Assembly: GCA_037951165.1 (NCBI GenBank)
Contig: JBBDHG010000019.1
Location: forward strand, 9,499,501-9,563,500
Length of the DNA stretch: 64,000 nt
Direction of reading: 5' to 3'
DNA from: Lophius americanus
Lineage: Eukaryota; Chordata; Actinopteri; Lophiiformes; Lophiidae
Shown in pieces: positions 51,101-53,362 of this stretch (within the stretch, counting starts at the first letter, position 1; each line of letters starts with the position of its first letter). The notes below the pieces were generated by a model. The model was not told the origin of the DNA, searched no databases, and worked only from the letters and a program-made list of their open reading frames with translations. Both the position numbers and the translations under genes were made by a program.

Positions 51101-51620
51101 ACATGGTAGTACGATCTACAGTATTTATGATATAAATGGCCTTTTCAGTTCCATACAGGAAACATATTGTATATCAATAACACACCTGATTAAAAAATGC
51201 TGTCTATTGAGTTTCTATCCTTTTTATTGTTCTATTCTTATTCTTCTTTAATGATCCCACTAGGATCAGTAAAGTAAAAGTATTCTGATTCTGGTCTTTG
51301 TCGCTTCTCTCTTCTCAAAGTTTTTCCGAAAGTACTTACGCTTCAGAATACAGGAAGAGTATTAGTACCTTACGCAAAATTAGTGTAATGAATTGCAATT
51401 TCACCTTATCTCTCTCCTGCAGACTGACTTCCTGTAGGGACCCCACCAGACCAGTGGCACCATCTGATGACCAGAGCTCAGAGGCAGGTTGGAGCTCTCT
51501 GAGCTGAAGATTGAAGGCTTTTGGATGGTTCCTGTAGTGTTCACGTCCAAATGGGACAAACGACTGCAATTCCCCTGCTGCGATCATCTTGGCTGTCTCT
51601 TCATACACAACTTCCGACAT
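1494..51620 (-). CDS. anapc1: anapc1: anaphase-promoting complex subunit 1 (50 coding exons, 3' end outside window)
   Basis: APC1 is the large scaffold of the APC/C, the nuclear/cytoplasmic E3 ubiquitin ligase that drives mitotic exit; it joins the catalytic platform to the TPR lobe. The conceptual protein follows vertebrate APC1 from its start to about residue 1,891, in order: an N-terminal WD40-like propeller (about 1-640) with a Ser-rich loop (about 276-440), a middle region, then the proteasome/cyclosome repeats (very highly conserved in exons 30-45). Every intron is GT-AG except intron 10, which is GC-AG, and phases agree at all 49 junctions. Coding exons are 51620-51405, 51018-50854, 50668-50626, 50485-50388, 50002-49920, 49692-49619 and so on, each listed separately. 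The final roughly 80 residues were not found in 1-1493, so the gene continues leftward. No frameshift or stop was met. Domain limits are family knowledge; exon limits are read from the sequence. Confidence 0.96.
1684..2581. other. Intron 50 of anapc1, nothing recognised
   Basis: AT-rich intron between exons 50 and 51. No repeat family, RNA gene or second reading frame with protein-like content was seen. Confidence 0.7.
2582..2677 (-). CDS. anapc1: anapc1 exon 50
   Basis: Reads REDSLVLFSAMLYECVTQEC then PEMLPTYIAIEQ (32 codons). Acceptor GTGTTTGCAG, donor GAGCAG|GTAAGG. Confidence 0.95.
3484..5835 (+). mobile_element. CR1/L2-type LINE, reverse transcriptase region, split by a DNA element
   Basis: The plus strand reads a non-LTR reverse transcriptase: RRIRPRKAAGPDSM at about 3630, LTSHLMRTMEKGL...LQFAYQAGI...YLLHRSLFHLE to about 4010, then after a frameshift in the FDFSSAFNTIQ block, AAWTTNYFTDRPKYFRL and ALQGTVLSP to 4240, and the catalytic block as KFSEDSDIVG. 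The family motif there is S-D-D, so the first catalytic Asp is Glu here. The frame resumes at 5302 (VVASEIVYAVVCWGG) after a 650-bp insertion. A 3' UTR runs to about 5835 and ends in (AT)n. Dead copy in intron 49 of anapc1, antisense to it. It resembles Maui-like elements of fish, but the family name is not certain. Confidence 0.85.
4649..5298. mobile_element. 650-bp non-autonomous DNA element (MITE-like) inside the LINE
   Basis: The ends are imperfect inverted repeats: left AAGTGGGTTTACATGG and, reversed, right AGTTTGGTTTACAAGG (12 of 16 match ungapped). A 3-bp duplication, ACT, flanks it at 4646-4648 and 5299-5301; removing the insert with one ACT rejoins the LINE frame. TTCGGA/TCCGAA motifs cluster near both ends (4680, 4695, 5129-5150, 5206, 5257, 5266). 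No transposase frame is present. Superfamily not assigned; PIF/Harbinger is one option because of the 3-bp duplication. Confidence 0.65.
5841..5882. repeat. (AT)n microsatellite at LINE 3' end
   Basis: About 21 uninterrupted AT units at the presumed 3' terminus of the LINE. Confidence 0.95.
5883..6639. other. Left part of intron 49, nothing recognised
   Basis: AT-rich sequence between the LINE end and exon 49. No feature supported. Confidence 0.6.
6640..6726 (-). CDS. anapc1: anapc1 exon 49
   Basis: Reads PEAISTFTSEPALVSFAKFF then CKTSDGMKN (29 codons). Acceptor TTTCTGCAG, donor AAAAAT|GTGAGT. Confidence 0.93.
6727..8066. other. Intron 48, nothing recognised
   Basis: About 1.3 kb of AT-rich intron. 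Short reading frames here are not protein-like. Confidence 0.6.
8067..8205 (-). CDS. anapc1: anapc1 exon 48
   Basis: Reads SILSRDGVLYVKLRAGQLPY then KDDPQGWKSLLASTVNHHNS. Acceptor ATTTCACTCAG, donor TTCAAG|GTAAAC. A LINE remnant lies within about 100 bp upstream of this acceptor. Confidence 0.96.
8310..8955 (+). mobile_element. CR1/L2-type LINE, 5'-truncated, RT C-terminus plus 3' tail
   Basis: Reads HLDYCNSILYGTTSKNLNKI at about 8338, then ETATRLLTHTRSREHITHVL, SYLTDHVHPQSPSRCLRSTD and RTKHWTWGDRAF, a stop, and TPSLWNSPPKDIRDC...FKSRLKTHLFRSALNV to about 8795. Frame breaks make it a pseudogene. The 3' UTR ends in ATAAATAAATGTATTATTATT near 8955. Intron 47 of anapc1, antisense; the 5' limit may reach about 8225. 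Confidence 0.82.
9051..9118 (-). CDS. anapc1: anapc1 exon 47
   Basis: Reads LKVKGPRYWELSIDLGKETQ then HL. Acceptor TTTGTTACAG, donor CTAAA|GTAAGA, phase 2. Confidence 0.95.
9286..9363 (-). CDS. anapc1: anapc1 exon 46
   Basis: Reads DTKWYDETTVELMAPTMLPE then LHLLKR (26 codons). Acceptor TTGTTTCAG, donor AAACGG|GTAAAG. Confidence 0.95.
9364..10299. other. Intron 45, nothing recognised
   Basis: AT-rich intron with no supported feature. Confidence 0.6.
10300..10417 (-). CDS. anapc1: anapc1 exon 45
   Basis: Reads YHLQALRHLAVLAAEPRLLV then PVDVDSLKPCYALLEVTYK. Acceptor TTTGTTGCAG, donor TATAAG|GTAAGT. Confidence 0.96.
10780..11260 (-). mobile_element. Tc1-like transposon remnant, N-terminal half (family T3)
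   Basis: Read on the minus strand this is a decayed Tc1-type transposase N-terminal region full of stops. The 45 nt at about 10826-10870 match the copy at 62446-62495 (shared core CCAAGATTCAACTGA on plus). The right edge has AATAATTAT next to a GGGTGGC motif, as in Tc1 ends that read gg-caataatt. Weak on its own; supported by the match. Confidence 0.45.
12373..12459 (-). CDS. anapc1: anapc1 exon 44
   Basis: Reads YTLSTSNSAIAALLCALYPH then FPAHSTDN. Acceptor CTACTCTTAG, donor AACCG|GTGAGA, phase 2. Last part of the PC array. Confidence 0.96.
12460..15745. other. Intron 43, nothing recognised
   Basis: About 3.3 kb of AT-rich intron. It holds only a C9 run near 14107 and a short GT-rich patch near 14910-14940. 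Confidence 0.6.
15746..15939 (-). CDS. anapc1: anapc1 exon 43
   Basis: Reads TGYYNLQTGLSMILLAMSMV then MSGTGNLKVLQLCRFFHKRT and GGEMNYGFHMAHHMALGLLF. The acceptor is the tandem TAGCAG; use of the upstream AG would add one Gln. Donor GGCAG|GTGAGG, phase 2. Confidence 0.96.
16058..16205 (-). CDS. anapc1: anapc1 exon 42
   Basis: Reads QAQDYITAGACMALGLRFAG then SANSDAFDCLYEFARNFMK. The tail SLAGTATV differs from mammals. Acceptor TTTCTCTCAG, donor ACTGTT|GTAAGT. Confidence 0.94.
16328..16380 (-). CDS. anapc1: anapc1 exon 41
   Basis: Reads IMRGNFDSSEDINMETM, matching the family IIREN...SEDLNLETL but shorter. Acceptor GTGTTTTCAG; the donor ATGGC|GTGTGT is weak but is the only one that fits phase 2 into exon 42. 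Confidence 0.85.
17263..17337 (-). CDS. anapc1: anapc1 exon 40
   Basis: Reads TLARCIIMWDEILPNTEWVK then SNIPQ (25 codons). Acceptor CACTTTCAG, donor CCTCAG|GTGAGA. Confidence 0.95.
17426..17504 (-). CDS. anapc1: anapc1 exon 39
   Basis: Reads SIADWLKPPDTWFLLDFIKP then EFLLLR. Acceptor TCCACTAG, donor TGAGG|GTTAGT, phase 0. Confidence 0.95.
18319..18401 (-). CDS. anapc1: anapc1 exon 38
   Basis: Reads EGDTINVDVTCPGATLALAM then IYLKTNN, identical to the mammalian block. Acceptor TCATTCTAG, donor AACAG|GTGAGA, phase 2. Confidence 0.96.
18755..18889 (-). CDS. anapc1: anapc1 exon 37
   Basis: Reads HGSNLIGMTDLNVPEQLYQY then MVGGHRRAQAGANRERHKSP and SYQIK (45 codons). Acceptor TGTATTGCAG, donor ATCAAG|GTAGAT. 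Confidence 0.96.
19619..19710 (-). CDS. anapc1: anapc1 exon 36
   Basis: Reads GRPPGPEMEYCTDRESYSLA then AGLALGMVCLG. Acceptor ATCTTTCAG, donor CTGGGA|GTAAGT. Confidence 0.96.
19711..21618. other. Intron 35 with a GA microsatellite
   Basis: About 1.9 kb. Apart from the GA tract and a short GATC/GATG-like lead-in at 20055-20100, no feature is supported. Confidence 0.6.
20111..20199. repeat. (GA)n microsatellite
   Basis: About 44 GA units with one interruption near 20130, preceded by degenerate GATGGATC units. Confidence 0.95.
21619..21700 (-). CDS. anapc1: anapc1 exon 35
   Basis: Reads VAAVIGIGLVYQGTGHRHNA then EVLLSEI. Acceptor GTTCTGCAG, donor GATAG|GTATGT, phase 1. PC repeat with the usual small-residue core. 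Confidence 0.96.
21950..22102 (-). CDS. anapc1: anapc1 exon 34
   Basis: Reads GHEMTSIGLLLGVSSAKLGT then MDMSITRLLSIHIPALLPPT and STELDVPHNVQ (51 codons), a PC-repeat exon almost identical to mammals. The acceptor CTCCATAAG has a poor pyrimidine tract. Donor TTCAG|GTAAGA. Confidence 0.96.
22788..22928 (-). CDS. anapc1: anapc1 exon 33
   Basis: Reads VDSAWIAYNKPKSPELANEY then AGFLMALGLNGHLTKLATLN and IHDYLTK (47 codons), the start of the PC repeat array. Acceptor TTTCTAAG, donor CTAAG|GTACAC. Confidence 0.97.
23215..23345 (-). CDS. anapc1: anapc1 exon 32
   Basis: Reads GRAPPRNTMVDLNSGNIDVP then PNMTSWPSFHNGVAAGLKIA and PASQ. Acceptor GTATACCAG, donor TCACAG|GTCAGT. Confidence 0.97.
24095..24525 (+). 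mobile_element. Tc1-like transposase, 5' half (family T2), interrupted copy
   Basis: Plus-strand pieces such as ETGLYSRRDGEG and RRSQRPLV-like sequence around 24280-24510 match a very common fish Tc1-like transposase N-terminus (recognised from memory of the family). It breaks off at 24526 where a hAT-type end begins; the 3' half resumes at about 25115. Frames are broken. Intron 31 of anapc1. Confidence 0.55.
24526..25110. mobile_element. hAT (Charlie-type) element end inserted in the Tc1-like copy
   Basis: Begins CAGTGATTCTCAATTGGTGG, followed by GTTACAACCCAAAAATAG, the classic hAT-Charlie/ZBED-type terminus (CAGTGNTTCTCAA... with the gggtcgcgaccc motif decayed). The right end could not be identified, so the right limit is set by where the Tc1 sequence resumes. 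The inside also holds (TAA)n at 24861-24878 and a reversed LINE tail. Confidence 0.5.
24861..24898 (-). repeat. Reversed LINE 3' tail with (TAA)n
   Basis: TAATAATAATAATACATTTAATTTATAATG is the reverse complement of the tail that ends the LINE at 56722 (ATTATAAATTAAATGTATTATTATT). Confidence 0.55.
25115..25470 (+). mobile_element. Tc1-like transposase, 3' half (family T2)
   Basis: Reads LVKDNTGPHVA, FLDDKGIDVIHW and SSNSPDLNPTKNL, then after a frameshift DALIQYWEEIPW. These are the DDE catalytic blocks (D in KDN, acidic pair after SPDLNP) of a Tc1-like transposase. Stops and the N-P-T-K change show it is dead. It continues the fragment at 24095-24525. Confidence 0.75.
25546..25664 (-). CDS. 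anapc1: anapc1 exon 31
   Basis: Reads LLQLCQRTMALPVGRGLFTL then FSYHPVPTEPLPVPKLNLT. Acceptor TTTTCTCTAG, donor GACAG|GTAATG, phase 1. The Tc1 element at 25768-27115 sits about 100 bp upstream in intron 30. Confidence 0.96.
25768..27115 (-). mobile_element. Tc1-like transposon with both inverted repeats and TA target duplication
   Basis: The left end CAGCGGGTAATATAAGTATT and the right end (reversed) CAGAGGGTAAGATAAGTATT continue alike for about 60 bp (GAACACATCAACATTTTTCTC, AGTAAATATATTTCT...). TA flanks both ends (25766-25767, 27116-27117). The minus strand reads KRGWTLQQVDDPRPPAKE and RSPDLNPIENLWKELK, the second and third catalytic blocks of a Tc1 transposase. The frame is broken, so it is not autonomous. 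A 75-bp LINE tail is nested at about 26037-26112. It lies in intron 30, same strand as anapc1. Confidence 0.92.
26037..26112 (+). mobile_element. 5'-truncated LINE 3' tail nested in the Tc1 element
   Basis: CTTTGAGATTTGATCCAAATG, then TAAAGTGCATTATAAATTAA and ATG(TATTATT)n are nearly identical to the 3' end of the LINE at 56668-56722. It sits between Tc1 sequence that otherwise runs on (gcctcctat / atatggaag). Confidence 0.7.
27315..27454 (-). CDS. anapc1: anapc1 exon 30
   Basis: Reads VTGLIWSQDLRVQEVRRLLQ then SSRPVRVSVVQLPEVSDHEY and IEEKEN. Acceptor TTACTTCAG, donor ATAA|GTGAGT, phase 2. Confidence 0.96.
27547..27633 (-). CDS. anapc1: anapc1 exon 29
   Basis: Reads SVGSGLSLEPTATTEADEEE then DGMSDIIQE (29 codons): an acidic linker before the PC repeats. 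Acceptor TGTCTCCAG, donor AAGAG|GTGATA. Confidence 0.92.
28100..28278 (-). CDS. anapc1: anapc1 exon 28
   Basis: Reads GFTLKDLESVPFGVALPIRE then AIYHCREEPCSDWSEEVCLL and IGRQDLTKQAH. Nearly invariant in vertebrates. Acceptor ATGTTTTAG, donor AAAGCT|GTAAGT. Confidence 0.96.
28561..28634 (-). CDS. anapc1: anapc1 exon 27
   Basis: Reads RQSSVKGMLSSGSLAEQLVI then WLTSE, matching SSLAERLVVWMT. Acceptor TTTTCTAG, donor GAGG|GTAAGA, phase 1. Confidence 0.93.
29169..29211 (-). CDS. anapc1: anapc1 exon 26
   Basis: A 43-nt exon reading GQKSRISEPPYQYR. Acceptor CTTTCACAG, donor AGAAG|GTAATT, phase 2. Confidence 0.85.
29231..29260. repeat. Short GA repeat
   Basis: GA repeat with one GC interruption, just upstream of exon 26 on the minus strand. 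Confidence 0.85.
29893..29971 (-). CDS. anapc1: anapc1 exon 25
   Basis: Reads SYALYITGDENATTKDVSTY then LAKVSA, matching SIALYILGDE. Acceptor CTTTTCTCAG, donor AGCAG|GTGCGT, phase 1. It is separated from exon 24 by the largest intron found (about 5.1 kb). Confidence 0.92.
30105..30235. repeat. (TA)n microsatellite
   Basis: Long TA tract with TTTA and CACACA interruptions. The reading frames of Tyr/Ile repeats here are artefacts. It abuts the LINE that follows. Confidence 0.95.
30280..31510 (+). mobile_element. CR1/L2-type LINE, reverse transcriptase remnant with 3' tail
   Basis: Reads YRRKLEVKLQQNKVKDVWIG near 30420 (linker before RT), then DPLQFAYQPHLA, FNTIQQLLLSEKLRVMGVD, TVYLTDRSQYVRLG and VAPQGIVFS to about 31140. 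A deletion joins HLA directly to the FNTIQ block, and stops break the frame. The 3' UTR ends GATTAATAAACTATGTCTAA at about 31500. Intron 24 of anapc1, antisense. Confidence 0.8.
31731..32410 (-). mobile_element. Tc1-like transposon remnant (family T2), 3' end to mid transposase
   Basis: The left terminus reads TACACTACTCAAAAAATAAAG followed by GGAACACTT, typical of this fish element. The minus strand reads SLKGRKDLQEVASGTLSAVR and VPLVHDNARPHLAGKCQRLL then DDEGVDAIDC, the central DDE blocks of the same family as 24095-25470 (opposite orientation). Broken frames; truncated at about 32410. Confidence 0.82.
32420..35099. other. Right part of intron 24, low-complexity patch only
   Basis: AT-rich. 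A degenerate TCTATA/TATC patch lies at about 34175-34320. No gene or repeat family recognised elsewhere. Confidence 0.55.
35100..35248 (-). CDS. anapc1: anapc1 exon 24
   Basis: Reads ALFVQMQRVTFLRAEPP ... WLSSCLKGEETPPFPYLPV ... RTRLLVL. Of two AGs, the upstream acceptor CCTCCTTAG is chosen because it alone fits phase 1 and restores the family spacing of six residues between ID and the following Met. Donor TTCTG|GTATGA. Confidence 0.92.
35249..38470. other. Introns 22 and 23 around exon 23, nothing recognised
   Basis: Outside exon 23 (36532-36623) these AT-rich stretches show no supported feature except a short GT run near 36993-37008. Confidence 0.55.
36532..36623 (-). CDS. anapc1: anapc1 exon 23
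   Basis: Reads DLHLEEYMDLYWRDYPSLI then SGFNENCLIDQ. Acceptor TTTCTTGCAG, donor CCAGG|GTAAGG, phase 1. Confidence 0.93.
38471..38640 (-). CDS. anapc1: anapc1 exon 22
   Basis: Reads KLDTSALLFPYIPALFYVLH then LLYQELQLNELQ. Acceptor TTTGGTGTAG, donor GCCAG|GTAAAT, phase 2. Confidence 0.93.
39493..39615 (-). CDS. anapc1: anapc1 exon 21
   Basis: Reads DWDYLTGSHYHRQMISHPVG and ends NDGFSS (41 codons). Only the DW(E/D)YL start is well conserved; the rest is a variable linker. Acceptor TATCTGAAG, donor TCCTCT|GTAAGT. Confidence 0.88.
40388..40462 (-). CDS. anapc1: anapc1 exon 20
   Basis: Reads LHFEVPLSPVIAAKKARPSD then GGSDE (25 codons). Acceptor TTTTTCACCAG, donor GATGAG|GTAAGT. The VIAAKKARPS block is diagnostic of APC1. 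Confidence 0.95.
40559..40690 (-). CDS. anapc1: anapc1 exon 19
   Basis: Reads VLVKWYNIYNAPGGPSAHAE then WNLFVTCFMTLMGYNTERL and TWTRN (44 codons), a strongly conserved part of the middle domain. Acceptor TGATGTAG, donor AAAT|GTAAGT. Confidence 0.95.
40864..40919 (-). CDS. anapc1: anapc1 exon 18
   Basis: Reads RKCLQTVRYILPKETAMK, matching the family block LQAIKFILPKE. Acceptor TTATTTCAG, donor ATGAAG|GTTTGT, phase 0. Confidence 0.92.
40920..43080. other. Intron 17, nothing recognised
   Basis: About 2.2 kb of AT-rich sequence with several A-runs (for example 42518-42530). No repeat family recognised. Confidence 0.55.
43081..43141 (-). CDS. anapc1: anapc1 exon 17
   Basis: Reads ELSSGTMLRISIPEIATSEL. 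Acceptor CTCTTTAG, donor GCTTG|GTGAGG, phase 1. Confidence 0.93.
44285..44428 (-). CDS. anapc1: anapc1 exon 16
   Basis: Reads AVMPSPVSELRG ... EDYTFQQATPYIHALRDPV ... NRVTL (48 codons). Acceptor CTCCTCCAG, donor CTCTG|GTATGG, phase 0. Confidence 0.94.
44622..44759 (-). CDS. anapc1: anapc1 exon 15
   Basis: Reads VSKVFVPGLLSPTFNLSNHL then PRLSTPLENVSTP and ends RVDE. Acceptor CCTTTAG, donor GATGAG|GTACCG, phase 0. Confidence 0.93.
44873..44938 (-). CDS. anapc1: anapc1 exon 14
   Basis: Reads TIDAMLVLEACGSLVLYTGI then TR (22 codons). Acceptor TTTCTCAG. The donor AGG|GTGTGA is weak but is followed at once by an in-frame TGA, so the intron must begin here. Confidence 0.9.
45642..45732 (-). CDS. 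anapc1: anapc1 exon 13
   Basis: Reads CLKYIESKDTSPLIFASVTT ... SAKDAEPLQ. Acceptor TTCTTACAG, donor CTGCAG|GTAGAT, ending in phase 0. Confidence 0.93.
45899..45994 (-). CDS. anapc1: anapc1 exon 12
   Basis: Reads EMISQASKVFLSSDLCENRY ... CFLVESHQQLR. Acceptor TTTGCAG, donor CTCAG|GTCATT, phase 2; 96 nt, so frame-neutral. Confidence 0.93.
46705..46923 (-). CDS. anapc1: anapc1 exon 11 (autoinhibitory segment, second part)
   Basis: Starts with the C that completes the Ser codon, then RAHSPGMAAPSFSGASRFN, and ends in EMEPIVPDLCMEQLWSEAV. It carries the second conserved S-P site of the loop and re-enters the propeller. Length 219 nt, phase 2 at both ends. Acceptor TCTGTCGCAG, donor CACAA|GTAATT. 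Confidence 0.92.
47583..47711 (-). CDS. anapc1: anapc1 exon 10 (autoinhibitory segment, first part)
   Basis: Reads HSRVHSPSISNMAAL, matching the APC1 loop segment that blocks the CDC20 C-box site until it is phosphorylated in mitosis (family knowledge). The HSPS motif is a CDK-type site. The acceptor is TTCATGTAG. The donor is CCTCAG|GCAAGTG, a GC-AG donor with otherwise perfect consensus. Length 129 nt, phase 2 at both ends, so skipping would keep the frame. Confidence 0.92.
48105..48345 (+). repeat. Dispersed fish repeat of the GGGGTCGCCACAG family
   Basis: Contains AGGGGTCACCACATATTTAT, TTTACGTCGGATGCCCTCCC, CATTTATCCAGGCTTGGGC and GGGATTTGAACCCCAGTCC. These blocks are familiar as a common teleost interspersed repeat. 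A second piece of the same family starts at 63855. In intron 9 of anapc1. Confidence 0.6.
48835..48890 (+). repeat. Possible LINE 3' tail
   Basis: ACGAATATAAATAAAGTAAGC resembles the (ga)ttaataaagt ends of fish LINEs. Weak. Confidence 0.3.
49157..49314 (-). CDS. anapc1: anapc1 exon 9 (start of the Ser-rich loop)
   Basis: Begins ERSSVLRCPADPIGTPLG and continues LTSHLRNISRLDSPGG followed by a Gly-rich run. It is less conserved than its neighbours, as expected for the disordered 300s loop of APC1. Acceptor CTAACAG, donor AAG|GTATTT, phase 2. Confidence 0.85.
49393..49538 (-). CDS. anapc1: anapc1 exon 8
   Basis: Reads GVLEGSRVQYASDATMKIVF ... VHGIHTVWTLRKV. Acceptor TTTCATTCAG, donor AGAT|GTGAGT, ending in phase 0. 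End of the first propeller half, before the flexible loop. Confidence 0.93.
49619..49692 (-). CDS. anapc1: anapc1 exon 7
   Basis: Reads EPLPTLFSMLHPLDEIAPVV, almost identical to mammalian APC1. Acceptor TTCTTTACAG, donor GCAG|GTATGA, phase 1. Confidence 0.94.
49920..50002 (-). CDS. anapc1: anapc1 exon 6
   Basis: Reads VSNVWATKFGLLLER ... LSPPG. Acceptor TTCTCTAG; donor CCGG|GTAAAC, phase 2, completed by the G at the start of exon 7. Confidence 0.9.
50388..50485 (-). CDS. anapc1: anapc1 exon 5
   Basis: Reads EEEVEQTVCIIQSSCVNVHT ... DFISPLPFQ, matching the APC1 propeller. Acceptor TTGTGTTGCAG, donor CCAG|GTGAGG. Confidence 0.92.
50626..50668 (-). CDS. anapc1: anapc1 exon 4
   Basis: A 43-nt exon reading ALWCNFGVPQTKKD. 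The acceptor is TGACTGCAG and the donor GACG|GTAGTT leaves phase 1. It agrees with the family in position and with exon 5 in phase. Confidence 0.85.
50854..51018 (-). CDS. anapc1: anapc1 exon 3
   Basis: Reads ECWQLRKG ... VYKAFTVDSPVQQ (55 codons), part of the WD40-like propeller. Acceptor TTGGCAG, donor CAA|GTTGGT, phase 0 on both sides. Confidence 0.93.
51215..51297 (+). repeat. Possible LINE 3' tail
   Basis: AATGATCCCACTAGGATCAG then TAAAGTAAAAGTATTCTGATTCTGG resembles the gggatcaataaagtattctgattctg end of fish LINEs. Intron 2 of anapc1. Confidence 0.45.
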
Positions 51621-51644
51621 GAGTTCCAGATATCAGCATTATTT
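51405..51644 (-). CDS. anapc1: anapc1 exon 2, contains start codon
   Basis: The acceptor TTCTTCACAG is followed by 24 nt of 5' UTR and then the ATG at 51620-51618. The coding part (51620-51405) gives MSEVVYEETAKMIAAGELQ... and LQPASELWSSDGA, matching the APC1 N-terminus. The donor is AAG|GTGAAA, phase 0. Confidence 0.93.
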
Positions 51645-52368
51645 CTGTGAAGAAAGTATGAGAGAGGTATGTTGAGATTGACTCTTTTTCTTTGATTTAA
51701 CAATTTTTTTCACCTAAATTATATCCCACTTGGATCACAGAGCGATCTGAAAGCACTGTGCTACTCGAATGCCTTGCCGGCGATAAATTTCATTTGAAAT
51801 AAAAATTTAAGTAAAAATCAGTGGACAGCACGAGTGACAGCAGGGTTGCTTTTGAGGTTAACAAAGACATAAACAGGAACTTAAAAGGTGGTCAGTCGTT
51901 TGTCTGTGGTTCATTCTCATCTTGATTATGATTCTAATTGATCCTAATTCAAGATGTACACATTAGTGTTGTACTTTATTGATCCAAAGCTGGAGAATCT
52001 ACCATTGAATTAGTTAATTTCCTTACAATTAATTTAGTGTAAGCTAAAATTAAAATAGACTGATCACAACTTATTATTCACTATAATTCCATATCTGTAT
52101 TATACTCCTCTTAAATGCTGTTATTGGCTCTGACGCTACTTGCCAGCAGCTATGTGTTCAACACATCCCAAAACAAACCATTTGACAGCCAGCGTGAAGC
52201 ATGACGTTAGGTGAACATATAGTTTGATTTCACTGACATGCTAGCTATGAATCACACAGCAATTTTCGGCATAAGAACGCTGAAGTTGGTTATAATAACT
52301 GAATTAGCATGCTAGCAACTACTAGCTTCAGTTAGCTTTGGGTTTCGGGCAGACATTTAGCCGCTAAC

Positions 52369-52560
52369 CTGATAATAAGGAAAAGTCTGGCTCTTGTTGC
52401 GGAGTCCCTTTCTTCCTTTTATTGATCCTGATTTGAGGACAACGTCTTCACCAGTGACAGCTTTAAAATATCTCGAATAAGGTACTGCAATGTAGACTTG
52501 GCTATAATCGGTTTCAAATGTGCGCGGACATCATTGCTTTCCCAACATCCCCTTCCTCTA
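52369..52560 (-). other. anapc1: Candidate noncoding exon 1 of anapc1
   Basis: Upstream of the coding start there is a plausible donor, TTATTATCAG|GTTAGCGG, at 52369/52368. It would pair with the acceptor at 51646-51645 in front of exon 2. The right-hand (5') limit is a guess: nothing in the sequence fixes the transcription start. The stretch reads as 5' UTR with no long ORF. Confidence 0.4.
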
Positions 52561-52620
52561 GAGCACAGCCTATCAGCTTTGAGGAACACAGAGCTGAAAT
52601 TTTGACGTCACCGGTGATGC
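52561..52620 (-). promoter_or_regulatory. anapc1: Likely anapc1 promoter with CRE palindrome
   Basis: A full CRE palindrome TGACGTCA lies at 52603-52610, followed by ACCGGTGA, just upstream of the candidate first exon. CREB/ATF sites are common near TATA-less promoters of housekeeping and cell-cycle genes. No TATA box was seen. Promoter function is inferred from position. Confidence 0.4.
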
Positions 52621-52970
52621 ACAATGCAAAATTAGGAACCCTCTGTTTTTCTTGATTATGTATGTGATATTTAACATTCATAAATGTATAGGTTTTCTGT
52701 ATGGATTACAATAATATATTAACACCTTAGCACTTATTGACTCTAGGAAAAATAACAAAACAGTCAACCCATACAAGGATATAATCAAAGAAGAATTAGT
52801 TGTTTTTTTTTGTTCTTTTGTATTTTCTGTATCTTATAAAGCCGTCGTAGTATCTCATTTTGTGATGATTATTTTATTAATTTAATTTGTATGTATTTTT
52901 TTTCCTCAAGGAGGAGTACATGTCTGCAATGTTTTTACATTTGAATATTCTACATTAAGTTCTATAACAA

Positions 52971-52972
52971 TA

Positions 52973-53016
<44 letters not shown>

Positions 53017-53066
53017 TAATAATAATAATATAACATTTAATTTATAATGCACTTTAGATTTGGATC
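52971..53066 (-). repeat. (TAA)n with reversed LINE tail
   Basis: TA and TAA units followed by AACATTTAATTTATAATGCA then CTTTAGATTTGGATC, the reverse complement of the tail at 56668-56722. Confidence 0.65.
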
Positions 53067-53074
53067 TACATGTT

Positions 53075-53075
<1 letters not shown>

Positions 53076-53147
<72 letters not shown>

Positions 53148-53152
53148 GTATA
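53076..53152. repeat. (TA)n microsatellite
   Basis: About 35 uninterrupted TA units with a TGTA end. Confidence 0.95.
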
Positions 53153-53338
53153 TAAACCGTCTGTTTTCAATCCTGAGTTTTGTTCCATTTCATGTTTCCA
53201 TTGTATTTGAAATATCAAAAATAAAGTTGTTTTTTTTTAAATATGTACTGTACATTAAATATGTACAGTGCCTTTTAGACTTTTTTTTCCATAACCTTAC
53301 TATGTGAAATGTTAATAATATATGAAAGATTATATTTT

Positions 53339-53362
53339 GGGCAGCACAGTGGCCTAGTTGGA
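53339..53362 (+). repeat. Possible head of a common fish repeat
   Basis: GGGCAGCACAGTGGCCTAG resembles the gggcggcacggtggcg(c/t)agtgg start of a widespread fish repeat. Only about 20 bp match. Confidence 0.3.

Noticed and set aside
1494..51620. Minor (U12-type) introns in anapc1
   Set aside because: No donor matched ATATCCTT or GTATCCTT; all donors are GT of the major class except the GC donor of intron 10.
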